A DNA stretch of 64,000 nt, taken from positions 682,001 to 746,000 of the forward strand of contig JADJFV010000001.1 of assembly GCA_016708435.1 (NCBI GenBank). The letters run 5' to 3'. This DNA comes from Leptospiraceae bacterium (GTDB lineage Bacteria; Spirochaetota; Leptospiria; Leptospirales; Leptospiraceae). The notes beneath the pieces were generated by a model. The model had not been told where the DNA came from, did no database searches, and was given only the letters and a program-made list of their open reading frames with translations. Positions 8,767 through 17,248 of the stretch are shown one piece after another. Numbering within the stretch: the first letter of the stretch is position 1; each line of letters starts with the position of its first letter. The position numbers were made by a program, and so were the translations under genes.

Positions 8767-9642
8767 CTATTTTATATTCATATTCGAAAGTATGCGATCC
8801 ATTTCATCCATATTGTTGTAGCTAATAATGATTTTCCCCTTTCCTATTTTGGAATTGTGGGCAATCTTTACTTTTGCCGATAGCTTATTGCGGATTTTAC
8901 TTTCAACGTTTGTAATGGAAGGATCTGAATTATCTCGCTTTGTGCTAAGTGTAGTTTTTGTTTCCCAAAGTCCTGCTACATACTCTTCGACTTCTCTAAC
9001 AGTAAGATTTTTTTCTACGATTTGTAATGCATACGCTTCAAGTTTGCGTTTGTCTCCAATTGAGAGGAGAGGTCTTGCATGACCTTCTGACAGCTTTCCT
9101 GTTTTAATCAGTTCCTTTACTGAATCAGGAAGTTGGAGGAGGCGAATCATGTTTGATACAGTGGAACGATTCTTTCCCACGCGTGCGGCAACTTCTGTTA
9201 TCTTCATCGATAATTTTTCTGTGAGTTGTTGGTATGCCATCGCTTCTTCGATTGGATTTAGATCCTCTCTTTGAATGTTTTCAATGATCGAAACTTCAAG
9301 TGTTTCTTTTTCGGAATAATTTCGAACGATAGCAGGAATTTTATGAAATCCAGCTTCTTTGCAAGCGCGGTATCTTCTTTCACCGGATACTAGCTCGTAA
9401 CCGTCAGTAGTTCGATTCACTACAATTGGTTGAATCAGTCCATGTTGTTTTATAGTCTCTGATAATTCAGTGATTGATTCGGCGGAGAAGGTTTTTCTGG
9501 GTTGGTTTGGATTTAGCTTTATCTCGGATAGTTTAATTTCCTTAAGTGGTGAATTACCGGTATTATCCGCTGCTTCCGTATTTCTTGAACTTGATGCACC
9601 AATTAGATTTCCGAGACCTTTGCCTAGAACTTTAGGTTTCAT
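8767..9642 (-). CDS. parB: Chromosome partition protein ParB (Spo0J)
   Basis: The 291-residue protein has a chromosomal ParB/Spo0J layout. The N-terminus is Lys/Gly-rich with a ParA-interacting LGKGLGNLIG segment at residues 6-15. The ParB/Srx CTPase fold carries NPNQPRKTF (44-52), GERRYRA (87-93) and ENIQRE (121-126). A helix-turn-helix lies at about 147-170 (ITEVAARVGKNRSTVSNMIRL), followed by a dimerisation end. It binds parS and spreads as a CTP-dependent clamp, working with ParA to segregate origins. It is the last gene of rsmG-parA-parB, 8 bases after the parA stop. A near-consensus parS is about 4 kb away at 13594-13609. Confidence 0.95.
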   Translation of the reverse strand: MKPKVLGKGLGNLIGASSSRNTEAADNTGNSPLKEIKLSEIKLNPNQPRKTFSAESITELSETIKQHGLIQPIVVNRTTDGYELVSGERRYRACKEAGFHKIPAIVRNYSEKETLEVSIIENIQREDLNPIEEAMAYQQLTEKLSMKITEVAARVGKNRSTVSNMIRLLQLPDSVKELIKTGKLSEGHARPLLSIGDKRKLEAYALQIVEKNLTVREVEEYVAGLWETKTTLSTKRDNSDPSITNVESKIRNKLSAKVKIAHNSKIGKGKIIISYNNMDEMDRILSNMNIK

Positions 9643-9650
9643 TTTTTCTC

Positions 9651-10415
9651 CTACGCGTTTTGCGCGATGACTTCTTCTGCTAGCCCACGGTAACTTTGTG
9701 CACCAATTCCGTCGGGGTCGTAAAGGTTAATTGGTTTCCCGAACGATGGCGCTTCCCCCAATTTAATATTTCTAGGAATCATAGTCTTATAAACTTTATC
9801 CTTGAAATATTCTCTTACATCATTTGCAACCTGGTTTGCTAAATTGGTTCTCTTATCATACATGGTGAGAACTACACCTTCTAATTCGAGAGAAGTGTTA
9901 AGGTTCTCTTGCACCAAGGAGATAATCTTCATTAGCTGCGTAAGACCTTCTAAAGCAAAATATTCAGTTTGCAAAGTAATCATCACACTATCGGAAGCAC
10001 AGAGTGCGTTCACAGTGAGAACTCCAAGGGATGGCGGACAATCAATGATTATAAAATCAAATCTTGGGCGAATCGAAGTAAGTGCTTCTTTGAGTCTAAA
10101 TTCTTTTCTATCTTCAGACATTAAATCTATTTCGGCTCCACTCAAATTAATATTGGAAGGAATCATCGAAAGATTTTCAATTCCTGTTTTTTGGATTGCT
10201 TCAGTTGCTGAGACTTCTCCAATCAAAACTTCATAAGAAGTATTTTCCATTTGGTTGATGTCGATGCCAAGACCCGAGCCTGCATTTCCCTGTGGATCAA
10301 TATCAACTAATAAAACTTTTTTTCCTCTACTGGCGAGAAAAGAACTGAGGTTGATAGACGTAGTTGTTTTTCCAACTCCTCCTTTCTGATTGCTAATAGA
10401 AATTATTTTTCCCAT
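9651..10415 (-). CDS. parA: Chromosome partition ATPase ParA (Soj)
   Basis: The 254-residue protein has the deviant Walker A motif KGGVGKTT at residues 10-17, the Walker A' DIDPQGN near 39-45 and Walker B FIIIDCPPSLG. It is short and lacks the N-terminal extension of plasmid ParA proteins, so it is the chromosomal Soj type. It hydrolyses ATP on nucleoid DNA and moves ParB-parS complexes. Its start overlaps the end of rsmG by 13 bases, which implies translational coupling. The rsmG-parA-parB order is widely conserved near replication origins, but no dnaA, mnmG or mnmE is present here. Confidence 0.96.
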   Translation of the reverse strand: MGKIISISNQKGGVGKTTTSINLSSFLASRGKKVLLVDIDPQGNAGSGLGIDINQMENTSYEVLIGEVSATEAIQKTGIENLSMIPSNINLSGAEIDLMSEDRKEFRLKEALTSIRPRFDFIIIDCPPSLGVLTVNALCASDSVMITLQTEYFALEGLTQLMKIISLVQENLNTSLELEGVVLTMYDKRTNLANQVANDVREYFKDKVYKTMIPRNIKLGEAPSFGKPINLYDPDGIGAQSYRGLAEEVIAQNA

Positions 10416-11179
10416 GATGTCCTCTTAATCTCTTTACTTATTGCTTCCCAACTTCTTGGAAAACCTTTTTTTGATTCTGCTACCTTTTTCAATAATTTAA
10501 GATGCCGCTTTCCTAAAAACTCTAATTCATCTAGTTCGAATTCTTTTTCTATTTTTAATCCCAAATTTTCTAACATCTTGTTCTCGAAATCTAAATCGTA
10601 GTTTTTTCTTCCGAGAAAAGGAATAAAGTAAGAATTAGTTTTTAGAAGCTTATAAATCATTTCTGCCGACCATGGATACTTTACTGTAGAGCGCATGACT
10701 ACAAGATCAAACTTTTCTTTTAAATCTTCCACTCTTCCATAAATGAAATTAACCCCTTGGTCTTTGAATTTTTCTTTGTGAAATTTTTCTAAAATTCCAA
10801 GCCTTCTCATTTGGGAATCTACAAGCGTAATGACTGGAGCATTTTTTAGACAGAAAAAAATATAGCCAGGCAGTCCGGGACCTGTTCCGATATCCGCCAA
10901 TCTAGTTTCATGTGAAACCGAATAGGAAGATAGAATCCTGTGAATATGAAAAATGGATTCAACGATATGCCTATCTAAAATATTTTCTGAATCGGACTTA
11001 GAAAAGAATCCGCCAATCTCATTATAGTCTTTTAAGAATTGAAAATAGACTTCTAACTTATCAAAATCAAATTCTCTTTCGATTTGATTTATTAATTCAG
11101 GAAATAATTCGGATAATCTGTTCTTAATTAAATTATTATTCATGTAATTTGCTTTTAATTCATTATTATTTTTGTCCAT
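10403..11179 (-). CDS. rsmG: 16S rRNA (guanine-N7)-methyltransferase RsmG (GidB)
   Basis: The SAM-binding loop ADIGTGPGLPGY and the following strand VITLVDSQMRRLGIL are diagnostic of RsmG, which methylates G527 (E. coli numbering) of 16S rRNA. At 258 residues it is longer than the usual 205-240. The extra length is an Asn-rich N-terminus (MDKNNNELKANYMNNN), so an internal ATG twelve codons in is a possible true start; neither site has a clear ribosome-binding sequence. It is the first gene of the partition operon. A degenerate parS-like palindrome lies inside it at 10905-10918. Confidence 0.93.
   Translation of the reverse strand: MDKNNNELKANYMNNNLIKNRLSELFPELINQIEREFDFDKLEVYFQFLKDYNEIGGFFSKSDSENILDRHIVESIFHIHRILSSYSVSHETRLADIGTGPGLPGYIFFCLKNAPVITLVDSQMRRLGILEKFHKEKFKDQGVNFIYGRVEDLKEKFDLVVMRSTVKYPWSAEMIYKLLKTNSYFIPFLGRKNYDLDFENKMLENLGLKIEKEFELDELEFLGKRHLKLLKKVAESKKGFPRSWEAISKEIKRTSWEK
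10905..10918. other. parS-like palindrome inside rsmG (weak candidate)
   Basis: GTTTCATGTGAAAC differs from the parS core GTTTCACGTGAAAC only at one central base, which breaks the central CG. The outer bases (A and C) also depart from TGTTTCACGTGAAACA. ParB usually needs the central CG, so this may be a chance match or a weak secondary site. Confidence 0.3.
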
Positions 11180-11526
11180 TTTTCACAAACAAGGTTTTTT
11201 ATTTCATTCAGTTCGAAACTGCTTTTTATTTGCTCTTTATGTGTTATGAATCTGTCAGCTAAGCAAGAAATTTTTTAAGTAATTCTGGATTATCTGACTA
11301 CTGTTGGTTAGGCTATGCCAAGGAGAGACTACATAAATTGATTTGCCTTATTTAGTCTGTCTATGAGCTAAAGAGTTAGCTCATAGCGGTTCATGTTGCG
11401 GTTCAAGTTGCAGTTCATCTATCACTTATTGATTTTTTTGGCTAAACTTAGACTGCAACATGAACCGCAACATGAACTGCTACATAGGCTATAGAGATTA
11501 TGAAGTTAAATTAATTTTAACAATTT
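11180..11526. repeat. Intergenic region with GCAGTTCA period-12 palindromic element, copy 1
   Basis: I see no gene in this stretch. It holds a perfect hairpin: CTATGAGCTAA (11361-11371), loop AGAG, TTAGCTCATAG (11376-11386). Directly after it is an inverted repeat whose arms are 11389-11414 (starting GTTCATGTTGCGGTTCA) and 11452-11477, matching at 25 of 26 positions across a 37-base spacer. Each arm is itself a tandem of 12-base units (GGTTCATGTTGC, GGTTCAAGTTGC). A relative lies at 56722-56811. The right arm happens to be translatable from an ATG at 11460, which extends the next frame artificially. Confidence 0.65.
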
Positions 11527-11554
11527 GGAACCTAGAAAAAAGAGGAAGGTCTTA
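11527..11554 (+). promoter_or_regulatory. ECF-sigma-type promoter of the CnrX-like/ECF operon
   Basis: GGAACCT at 11527-11533 matches the ECF -35 (GGAACTT), and GTCTTA at 11549-11554 matches the GTC-type -10, with a 15-base spacer. A transcript would start near 11561, just before the AAGGAG site and the ATG at 11577. Autoregulated ECF operons typically have this arrangement, so the sigma factor encoded at 11989 probably drives it (inference). Confidence 0.6.
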
Positions 11555-11576
11555 CTTTCAAAACAAGGAGATAAGA

Positions 11577-11988
11577 ATGAAACATCTTATTAAAATATTT
11601 TCCATTTCGTTGATAGCATTGCTTGCTATTGTAAATTGCCGCCATCACTCACTCGCAGATCGAGCTGATTGGATCGCGAAGAGAGTTGCAAGTGAACTTG
11701 ATCTAAATGATAAGCAAAAAGCTGAATTGCAGAGAATCAAAAAAGAGATTCTTGATAAACGAAAAGAGCTCGATGTAAAAATGTTCCCAGACGAAATTGT
11801 TGATCAGATCCGTCAGGCACAGATTGATGAAGCAAAGGTTAACAAAGCATTCGAAACCAGTGGAACTAAAAGAGATCAGATGAGAGTATTCATGACAAAA
11901 AAATTCATAGAATTCCATGCTGTTCTTACACCCGAGCAAAGGAATAAATTAGCCGATAAAGTAACGGAGCTTTTAAAGAAACACAGCC

Positions 11989-11996
<8 letters not shown>
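11577..11996 (+). CDS. Spy/CpxP/CnrX-like periplasmic lipoprotein, putative metal or envelope-stress sensor
   Basis: I start at the ATG at 11577, preceded by AAGGAG with ideal spacing. The frame is open upstream to 11460, but only through repeat DNA. The 139-residue product has a lipoprotein signal (HLIKIFSISLIALLAIVNC, lipid Cys at 20 with Asn before it, a relaxed spirochaetal lipobox) and then His-rich RHHS. The rest is a helical hairpin: ELDLNDKQKAELQRIKKEI at the start and FHAVLTPEQRNKLADKV near the end. Those two LTxxQ-like segments are the hallmark of the Spy/CpxP/CnrX (heavy-metal-resistance) family. A C-terminal HSHD adds possible metal ligands. It overlaps the sigma gene by 8 bases, as a CnrX-type sensor would. 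Metal binding is inference. Confidence 0.75.
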
Positions 11997-12490
<494 letters not shown>

Positions 12491-12498
<8 letters not shown>

Positions 12499-12820
12499 TG
12501 AAGAAATACATTCTAAAGAAATTCTATCACGTTTGGAAAGCGAGCAATGGAGTCAAAGTATTGCAAAGAATGTTTCTATTCGATATGAGCGTAATCAAAC
12601 TAGGAATCGAATTCTAATTTCTACTACTGCTTTTATTATTTTAGGAATGGCTGTTGGAATTGCTTTTTTCTCTCCAATTGAATTATTAAATCCTAGTCTT
12701 GTTGACCTGGATTTGTATAATTTATTTTTCTCGGATGAACTCTCTCCAATTTACGAAACGGTATATCGAGAAGAAGGAATGTCATCCCTACTTGAACCAA
12801 TTTCTTATCTGATAGAATAA
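12491..12820 (+). CDS. Single-pass membrane protein, putative anti-sigma factor
   Basis: The start is the ATG at 12491, preceded by GGGAG; the frame extends seven codons upstream inside the sigma gene. The 109-residue protein has a charged cytoplasmic N-terminus of about 44 residues (EEIHSKEILSRLESEQW). One membrane helix follows (ILISTTAFIILGMAVGIAFF, about 46-65), then a 44-residue acidic extracytoplasmic tail. Size and topology match CnrY-like or other short anti-sigma factors, but there is no recognisable zinc anti-sigma motif (HxxxCxxC). The role is inferred from position directly behind an ECF gene with an 8-base overlap. Confidence 0.6.
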
Positions 12821-12839
12821 AAAATCTCGCAGGTGTAAT

Positions 12840-12876
12840 TCATTATCAGACCAATGATAATAGGATAATGATTTTT
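12840..12876 (+). terminator. Putative terminator of the ECF operon
   Basis: TCATTATC (12840-12847) pairs perfectly with GATAATGA (12864-12871) and is followed by TTTTT. The stem is AT-rich and the loop is 16 bases, so efficiency is uncertain. It lies 20 bases after the anti-sigma stop. Confidence 0.45.
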
Positions 12877-12929
12877 ACGCTGCCCTTACACTACTAATTT
12901 TATTTTTGATTTCGTCGATACAAGTATTG

Positions 12930-13658
12930 ATGAAATCATTATTAATCTTTCTATTAATTTCAACTTTTAATCTATCAGCTTACACTCCCGGTAAATGGTC
13001 TTACTTAGATCGTTATTCCCTTGGTTCAGAAAAATCAGGTCCTGTTGGAGAAACTGTAAAAAATAGGACAGGACAGATCGTATATTCCGCTACATACGAA
13101 TATGATCCAGATGGAAAACTCAGTAAGGAAAAATTCCTTAACATGAAAAATGAGCCTGATGGAGAAATTGTTTATACATACGAAAATGGTAAGCTGAAAG
13201 TAGAAGAATTATTTGCTCCCGATAAATCCTCTCAAGAAAAAAAAACTTTTCTATACACTCAATCAGGAACTTTAAAAGAAATTAACGTTGTATTGGGAAA
13301 TGGAAAGGGACTTCTTCGTCATAGAATTTATTCCATGAATGATTCGTTTGCTATGGAGTGCGAAACAAAATGGGAAGAGGAAGCCAGCCAGGAATCCTTT
13401 TCTACAAAGAAAGATATCCTGGAGGAGAATATTTTAAACCAAGAAATTTTCGATGAAAAGAAGAAGTCTATCGGTTTTATAAAATACTATTTTGATAAGA
13501 AGGGTCGCCTAGAAAAAAGAGAAAATATCCAAGGCTCCTCTAAAAGAATGCAAGTTCTCACTTACGATGAATCTGGAAGGTTAATTAGTTTTTCGTTTCA
13601 CGTGAAACAAGACGAAAACTGGGTTTTACTAAAAACACATTATCTTACGTATAAGTGA
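12930..13658 (+). CDS. Exported YD-repeat-like protein of unknown function
   Basis: I use the ATG at 12930, which gives 242 residues with a signal peptide (KSLLIFLLISTFNLSA); a TTG at 12906 is in frame but poorer. The mature protein has loose YD/RHS-like beta-hairpin repeats: ATYEYDPDGKLSKEKF, IVYTYENGKLKVEEL, IKYYFDKKGRLEKREN and VLTYDESGRLISFSF. Such repeats usually form beta-sheet shells or sugar-binding surfaces; here there are only about five, too few for an Rhs toxin. Its last 65 bases carry the parS site, so this part of the sequence is under two constraints. Confidence 0.65.
   Translation: MKSLLIFLLISTFNLSAYTPGKWSYLDRYSLGSEKSGPVGETVKNRTGQIVYSATYEYDPDGKLSKEKFLNMKNEPDGEIVYTYENGKLKVEELFAPDKSSQEKKTFLYTQSGTLKEINVVLGNGKGLLRHRIYSMNDSFAMECETKWEEEASQESFSTKKDILEENILNQEIFDEKKKSIGFIKYYFDKKGRLEKRENIQGSSKRMQVLTYDESGRLISFSFHVKQDENWVLLKTHYLTYK
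13594..13609. promoter_or_regulatory. parS centromere-like site for ParB
   Basis: The 16-mer CGTTTCACGTGAAACA matches the bacterial chromosomal parS consensus TGTTTCACGTGAAACA at 15 of 16 positions, including the perfect 14-base palindromic core. It lies inside the 3' end of the YD-repeat gene, about 3.2 kb from the parAB operon. parS sites normally cluster near the replication origin and often lie inside genes. Confidence 0.85.
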
Positions 13659-13672
13659 ATTAAGATAATGCA

Positions 13673-13868
13673 TTGCCACAGAGGCACTGAGACACAGAGA
13701 AATTTTGAGAGACTCTTTCTCAAAGAATATTGCTTGTTTTCGTAATTCAGGTTAATAATATTCACTGACAACGTGATATTTTTTCAAACTCTTTTACTAA
13801 CTCTCTTTCACATGATGCACATGAATAAAACGGAAACATTTCATAACCCTCTGCGACTCTGTGACAAA
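13673..13868 (+). repeat. Dispersed CACAGAG-family inverted repeat, copy 2
   Basis: The left arm at 13673-13699 is identical over 27 bases to copy 1. The right arm, at about 13848-13868 (CCTCTGCGACTCTGTGACAA), is a diverged reverse complement. It fills the gap after the YD-repeat gene, between convergent genes, where it may help terminate transcription. Confidence 0.7.
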
Positions 13869-13894
13869 ATAATCTGAGTAGATATGAATTAAGT

Positions 13895-14884
13895 CTACTT
13901 ATTGGAATCAACTTCTCCCTCTGATGAAATTGGTTCGATATTCTTTTTTGTTAAAATTTTGGTAATACTTTCGGCGATAAGGCTTAACGTAATTGTAAAC
14001 GCTCCTCCATAATTTAAACCATTCAGAAGCTGATATATCATCTTCCTAAGTGCAAGATCAAAAGGCATTTGATAATCAGACCAATCAATCTTAAATTTAT
14101 AATTCAATTTCTTTGGCTCAATAATTGTTTCTTGCTTCAACGGATTGCGATCAATTTGTCCAAGAGTTCCAACGAAGGTTGTAGACTTTTTACTATGAGT
14201 AAAGGAAACATTTAGATCAATTTTGTTTTTCAAAAAGCCAATTGGTAGTATATCTAAATTGACAAGCTTGCCCCATGTCACTCCTTGCACTTGAAGACTA
14301 CCTTCTCCATTTTCACAGCTAGATAGTATATCACCTGAATCAATTTTACAGTAAGCATACTCAGAATCAAAGATTAGTTTTAAGGGAATGCCTAAATCAA
14401 TATTGGAATTTTCAAGATCAATGTTTTCAATTGTAACTTTATACAAAGGGAATACTGTGCGATCTTCAATTTCGATTTTCCCATTTCTTATAATAGCGGA
14501 GGGAAGAATTACTTTTCCTTCTGGCGGCATATACTTAATTTTCTGAATTGAGGGAATTCTATTTACATACTTCATCTCCATACTCGTTATTTCGAAATTG
14601 CTAATTCTAATTTTTCCTACGATTAGATAGAAGGGATTGATCCAGAAGAAGATTTTTTGGGCTTTCAGTTTGACAATGTCTGTTTTATTAAATCCACTTG
14701 TCTTGATTTCGAAATCCTTTGCGTAGAAAATAAATAAAGGAAGTATGAAGCCGCTAGATTGCATTTTAATTACTAGGAATTTTTTAAAAAAGACATTTAT
14801 AATTAAGACAATAACAGGACCTAGAAGCAAGACCTGTAAAAGCAAATAAATGGAAAAGAAGGAATATAGAATTTCTGATTTCAT
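13895..14884 (-). CDS. Membrane-anchored AsmA/DUF748-like protein of unknown function
   Basis: The 329-residue product has an N-terminal hydrophobic segment (residues about 8-32) and then a long, beta-rich extracytoplasmic domain. Phrases such as AKDFEIKTSGFNKTDIVKLKA, VGKIRISNFEITSMEM and AIIRNGKIEIED look like the repeated strands of AsmA-type proteins (also called DUF748 or TamB-like), which bridge the envelope and transport lipids. A second hydrophobic stretch lies near residue 300 (GGAFTITLSLIAESITKIL). Assignment is by pattern only. The gene stands alone; 233 bases of AT-rich DNA without visible features separate it from the glycan cluster. Confidence 0.55.
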   Translation of the reverse strand: MKSEILYSFFSIYLLLQVLLLGPVIVLIINVFFKKFLVIKMQSSGFILPLFIFYAKDFEIKTSGFNKTDIVKLKAQKIFFWINPFYLIVGKIRISNFEITSMEMKYVNRIPSIQKIKYMPPEGKVILPSAIIRNGKIEIEDRTVFPLYKVTIENIDLENSNIDLGIPLKLIFDSEYAYCKIDSGDILSSCENGEGSLQVQGVTWGKLVNLDILPIGFLKNKIDLNVSFTHSKKSTTFVGTLGQIDRNPLKQETIIEPKKLNYKFKIDWSDYQMPFDLALRKMIYQLLNGLNYGGAFTITLSLIAESITKILTKKNIEPISSEGEVDSNK

Positions 14885-15117
14885 AAACGCCCTATGAATT
14901 AAAGTAACCTAATACCATAGACATAGCTGTAAACTACAAAACTGATTTAATTTCTTTATCATGGCACCTTGTAATGAATCTGTGCTTCATCAGTAAACTA
15001 GATCGAGTATTTAAATCTTATCAGACATAATGAAATCCAAATCAGGAAGAGAGTTATTTTTTCCGTTAGGCATATTTTAATTGAAAGAATTGGGGAAGTA
15101 AAAAAATTTAATATGTA

Positions 15118-16149
15118 TTGAACTTGGTAAAAGTCTTTTTGAATAATACAGAAAAAAACAAAGAAATTTTTGAAATTCAGAATTCTGAGATTAACGTAGC
15201 AGAGATCATGCACGAAATCGAATCGAATTTGAGACAGCGCTCTATCGATAAAAGCGAGATTGATAGAATTGCAAAGTTAAAACTTTCATCAGATTCGCCA
15301 GCCGGACATAGAGAGTTTGATCCATCCCTTACAGCGAACTTATTTGAAAAAGGAATTGCTCCGCCTAAATTTTCTAATCCACGATATTGGTTTATTAGGG
15401 GACCTCTAAAATGGATTATTATAAAGTTTACTGAGTTCTACTCCTTGGTGGATAAAAAGCTTTCCGAAAATCGAATCAAGGCTTTCTATTCAGTTTTACA
15501 TGAATTGATTTTATTAAAAGCGAAACATCAACGGTTGGAATTGAAACTTGCTGATTTGTATAAGCATGTTGTTGAGTTGAGAGCTTCTTACAATCCAGAA
15601 TTTCAAAATGATTTTTATGATAATAATAAACCACTCTCGGAGAATTTTAGTAAAAGCAATTTGAGAATTCTATCTTTATTAAAGAATGAAAAGCCAACGC
15701 TAGTATTGCTCCCTGATTGGGAAAATTTTTTAAACCTACTAAAAGTAAATCGAATTCCATTTCATGCAATCGTTCAAAGCAAAAGCCAATTTGATTATAT
15801 TGAAAAGCAAATTACCAGTCAGGTCACGCTCATTGAATCGATTGAAGAATTCTCTCAATACAAAAAATATTCTAATATAATTTTGCATTGCAATGCCTGT
15901 ATTCTTCCTGCTTGGATTATGGATAAGATAATTCTTTGTGTAAAAGAAAATGCAGACAAAGATACTCAGATATTTATAAATTATTCCAACTCTGCCAACA
16001 ACAACTATTCTCCTTTTCAAGAAAATCTTCGGACCCGAATTGACATAGATAAAATTCATTCTTATTTGAATGATCTTGGATTTAAAAATATCGTTTCGCA
16101 CTGTGTTGATAAAGATGAAATGCAATTATTTACATTTACTCTTCCATGA
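15118..16149 (+). CDS. Glycan-cluster protein of unknown function with an INVxxIMxxI N-terminus
   Basis: The 343-residue protein starts at a TTG (15118); no ATG is available before residue 31. I keep the early start because residues 24-42 (EINVAEIMHEIESNLRQRS) match the INVxxIMxxIRxxIxxR motif that commonly begins proteins encoded beside O-antigen or rhamnan glycosyltransferases. The middle is helical (LHELILLKAKHQRLELKLADLYKHV). The C-terminal 130 residues alternate strands and helices (SKSNLRILSLL, PTLVLLPDW, NIILHCNACILPAWIMDKII) like a degraded Rossmann/methyltransferase fold, without a clear SAM loop. It overlaps the next gene by four bases (ATGA), so it works in the same pathway. Confidence 0.7.
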   Translation: MNLVKVFLNNTEKNKEIFEIQNSEINVAEIMHEIESNLRQRSIDKSEIDRIAKLKLSSDSPAGHREFDPSLTANLFEKGIAPPKFSNPRYWFIRGPLKWIIIKFTEFYSLVDKKLSENRIKAFYSVLHELILLKAKHQRLELKLADLYKHVVELRASYNPEFQNDFYDNNKPLSENFSKSNLRILSLLKNEKPTLVLLPDWENFLNLLKVNRIPFHAIVQSKSQFDYIEKQITSQVTLIESIEEFSQYKKYSNIILHCNACILPAWIMDKIILCVKENADKDTQIFINYSNSANNNYSPFQENLRTRIDIDKIHSYLNDLGFKNIVSHCVDKDEMQLFTFTLP

Positions 16150-17201
16150 AAATTTATCAACATGTAGACGAATTGAATGATCGGGATGGAATTGGAAATG
16201 ATATCTACGGGTTTCATTCTGTATTTGAAAAATTGGGATTTGAAAGTTCAGTAGTTACCAGAATTAATAATTCTAAAAATACCTTTCCAATTCATTCTCC
16301 TCAAAAGCATCCTTGTTTCTTATCGAGTGATATTCATATTCTACATTTTGGTTCCACCGGTTACCCTTTAGATTTTTTTGAGGATTTACCTGGACAGAAA
16401 ATACTTCGATTTCACAATATGACACCTATTTCTTTTTTCAAAAGCTTTATGAATGAAGACTTATTTAAAACATTCGAAAAGAATGAAACGAAGGCGCATC
16501 TTGAATTGTATTCGTTGCATAGATCAATTTCTCACGTAATTTCTGATTCTAACTATAATCAAGATGAGTATCTACAGATTGTTGGTCGCAGAGGAAAAGT
16601 TCGATTTGAAGTAATACCGGTTATTCGTAATTATCCGCTAATAGCAAAGACTGGAAAATCGGGATATAGAATTGGCTTCCTCGGTAGATGGGTTCCAAAC
16701 AAAAAATTGGAGGATTTATTATTTACACTTTTCTTTTTACGAAAAATTGATTCACGCTATACGCTTGTCTTACTTGGAAAAAAAAATCCAATCTTCCAAC
16801 TATATAACAATGAAATACAAAGACTCATTACGAAGCTAGACCTTGGCAATTCTATTGAGATATCTGAAAATCTGACGGATGAGGAAGTTAAAAAACAGTT
16901 AGCCAATTTGGATATTTATCTATCAATGAGTGAACACGAAGGATTTGGAATTCCAATTTTAGAAGCTATGGCAGCGAATGTTCCCGTCCTTGCGTATTCC
17001 TGTAGTGCTGTCATCGAAACGGTGCGAGATGCAGGAATCCTTTTTACTAAAAAAGATTTCCCTTTACTTGCTGAATTGATTCATAAAATTCGGACTTCAA
17101 GCGATTTAAAAGAATCTATTTTAAAAACTCAATTTAATCGTTTATCGAAATACAATCATTTTCCCTTTGGATCCTCATTATCTAATCTTTTGCAAAAATA
17201 A
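16146..17201 (+). CDS. Glycosyltransferase family 4 (GT-B)
   Basis: The 351-residue protein has a C-terminal GT4 domain. IGFLGRWVPNKKLEDLL (about 176-192) begins the nucleotide-sugar half, and EGFGIPILE at 265-273 is the E-x7-E retaining motif. The N-terminal acceptor half has a RFHNMTPISFF segment, shared in form with the next gene (YHNVTPSHFF), so the two are paralogues. It should transfer an activated sugar at the cytoplasmic face, probably to a lipid-linked or LPS glycan. It overlaps the upstream gene by four bases and is followed 47 bases later by the second GT4. Confidence 0.9.
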   Translation: MKIYQHVDELNDRDGIGNDIYGFHSVFEKLGFESSVVTRINNSKNTFPIHSPQKHPCFLSSDIHILHFGSTGYPLDFFEDLPGQKILRFHNMTPISFFKSFMNEDLFKTFEKNETKAHLELYSLHRSISHVISDSNYNQDEYLQIVGRRGKVRFEVIPVIRNYPLIAKTGKSGYRIGFLGRWVPNKKLEDLLFTLFFLRKIDSRYTLVLLGKKNPIFQLYNNEIQRLITKLDLGNSIEISENLTDEEVKKQLANLDIYLSMSEHEGFGIPILEAMAANVPVLAYSCSAVIETVRDAGILFTKKDFPLLAELIHKIRTSSDLKESILKTQFNRLSKYNHFPFGSSLSNLLQK

Positions 17202-17248
17202 AAAAATTGTCATAGTAAGCCCATCGAATCCATGACTATTATAGAAAA

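Noticed and set aside
9802..10236. 144-codon plus-strand frame inside parA
   Set aside because: It is antisense to a highly conserved gene and has no ribosome-binding site or signal of its own.
10905..10918. Treating the rsmG palindrome as a confirmed parS
   Set aside because: The central CG is lost and the outer bases do not match, so I keep it only as a weak candidate.
11460..11576. Upstream extension of the CnrX-like reading frame
   Set aside because: The ATG at 11460 is inside the palindromic repeat. The ATG at 11577 has a good AAGGAG site and a lipoprotein signal, and it lies just past an ECF promoter.
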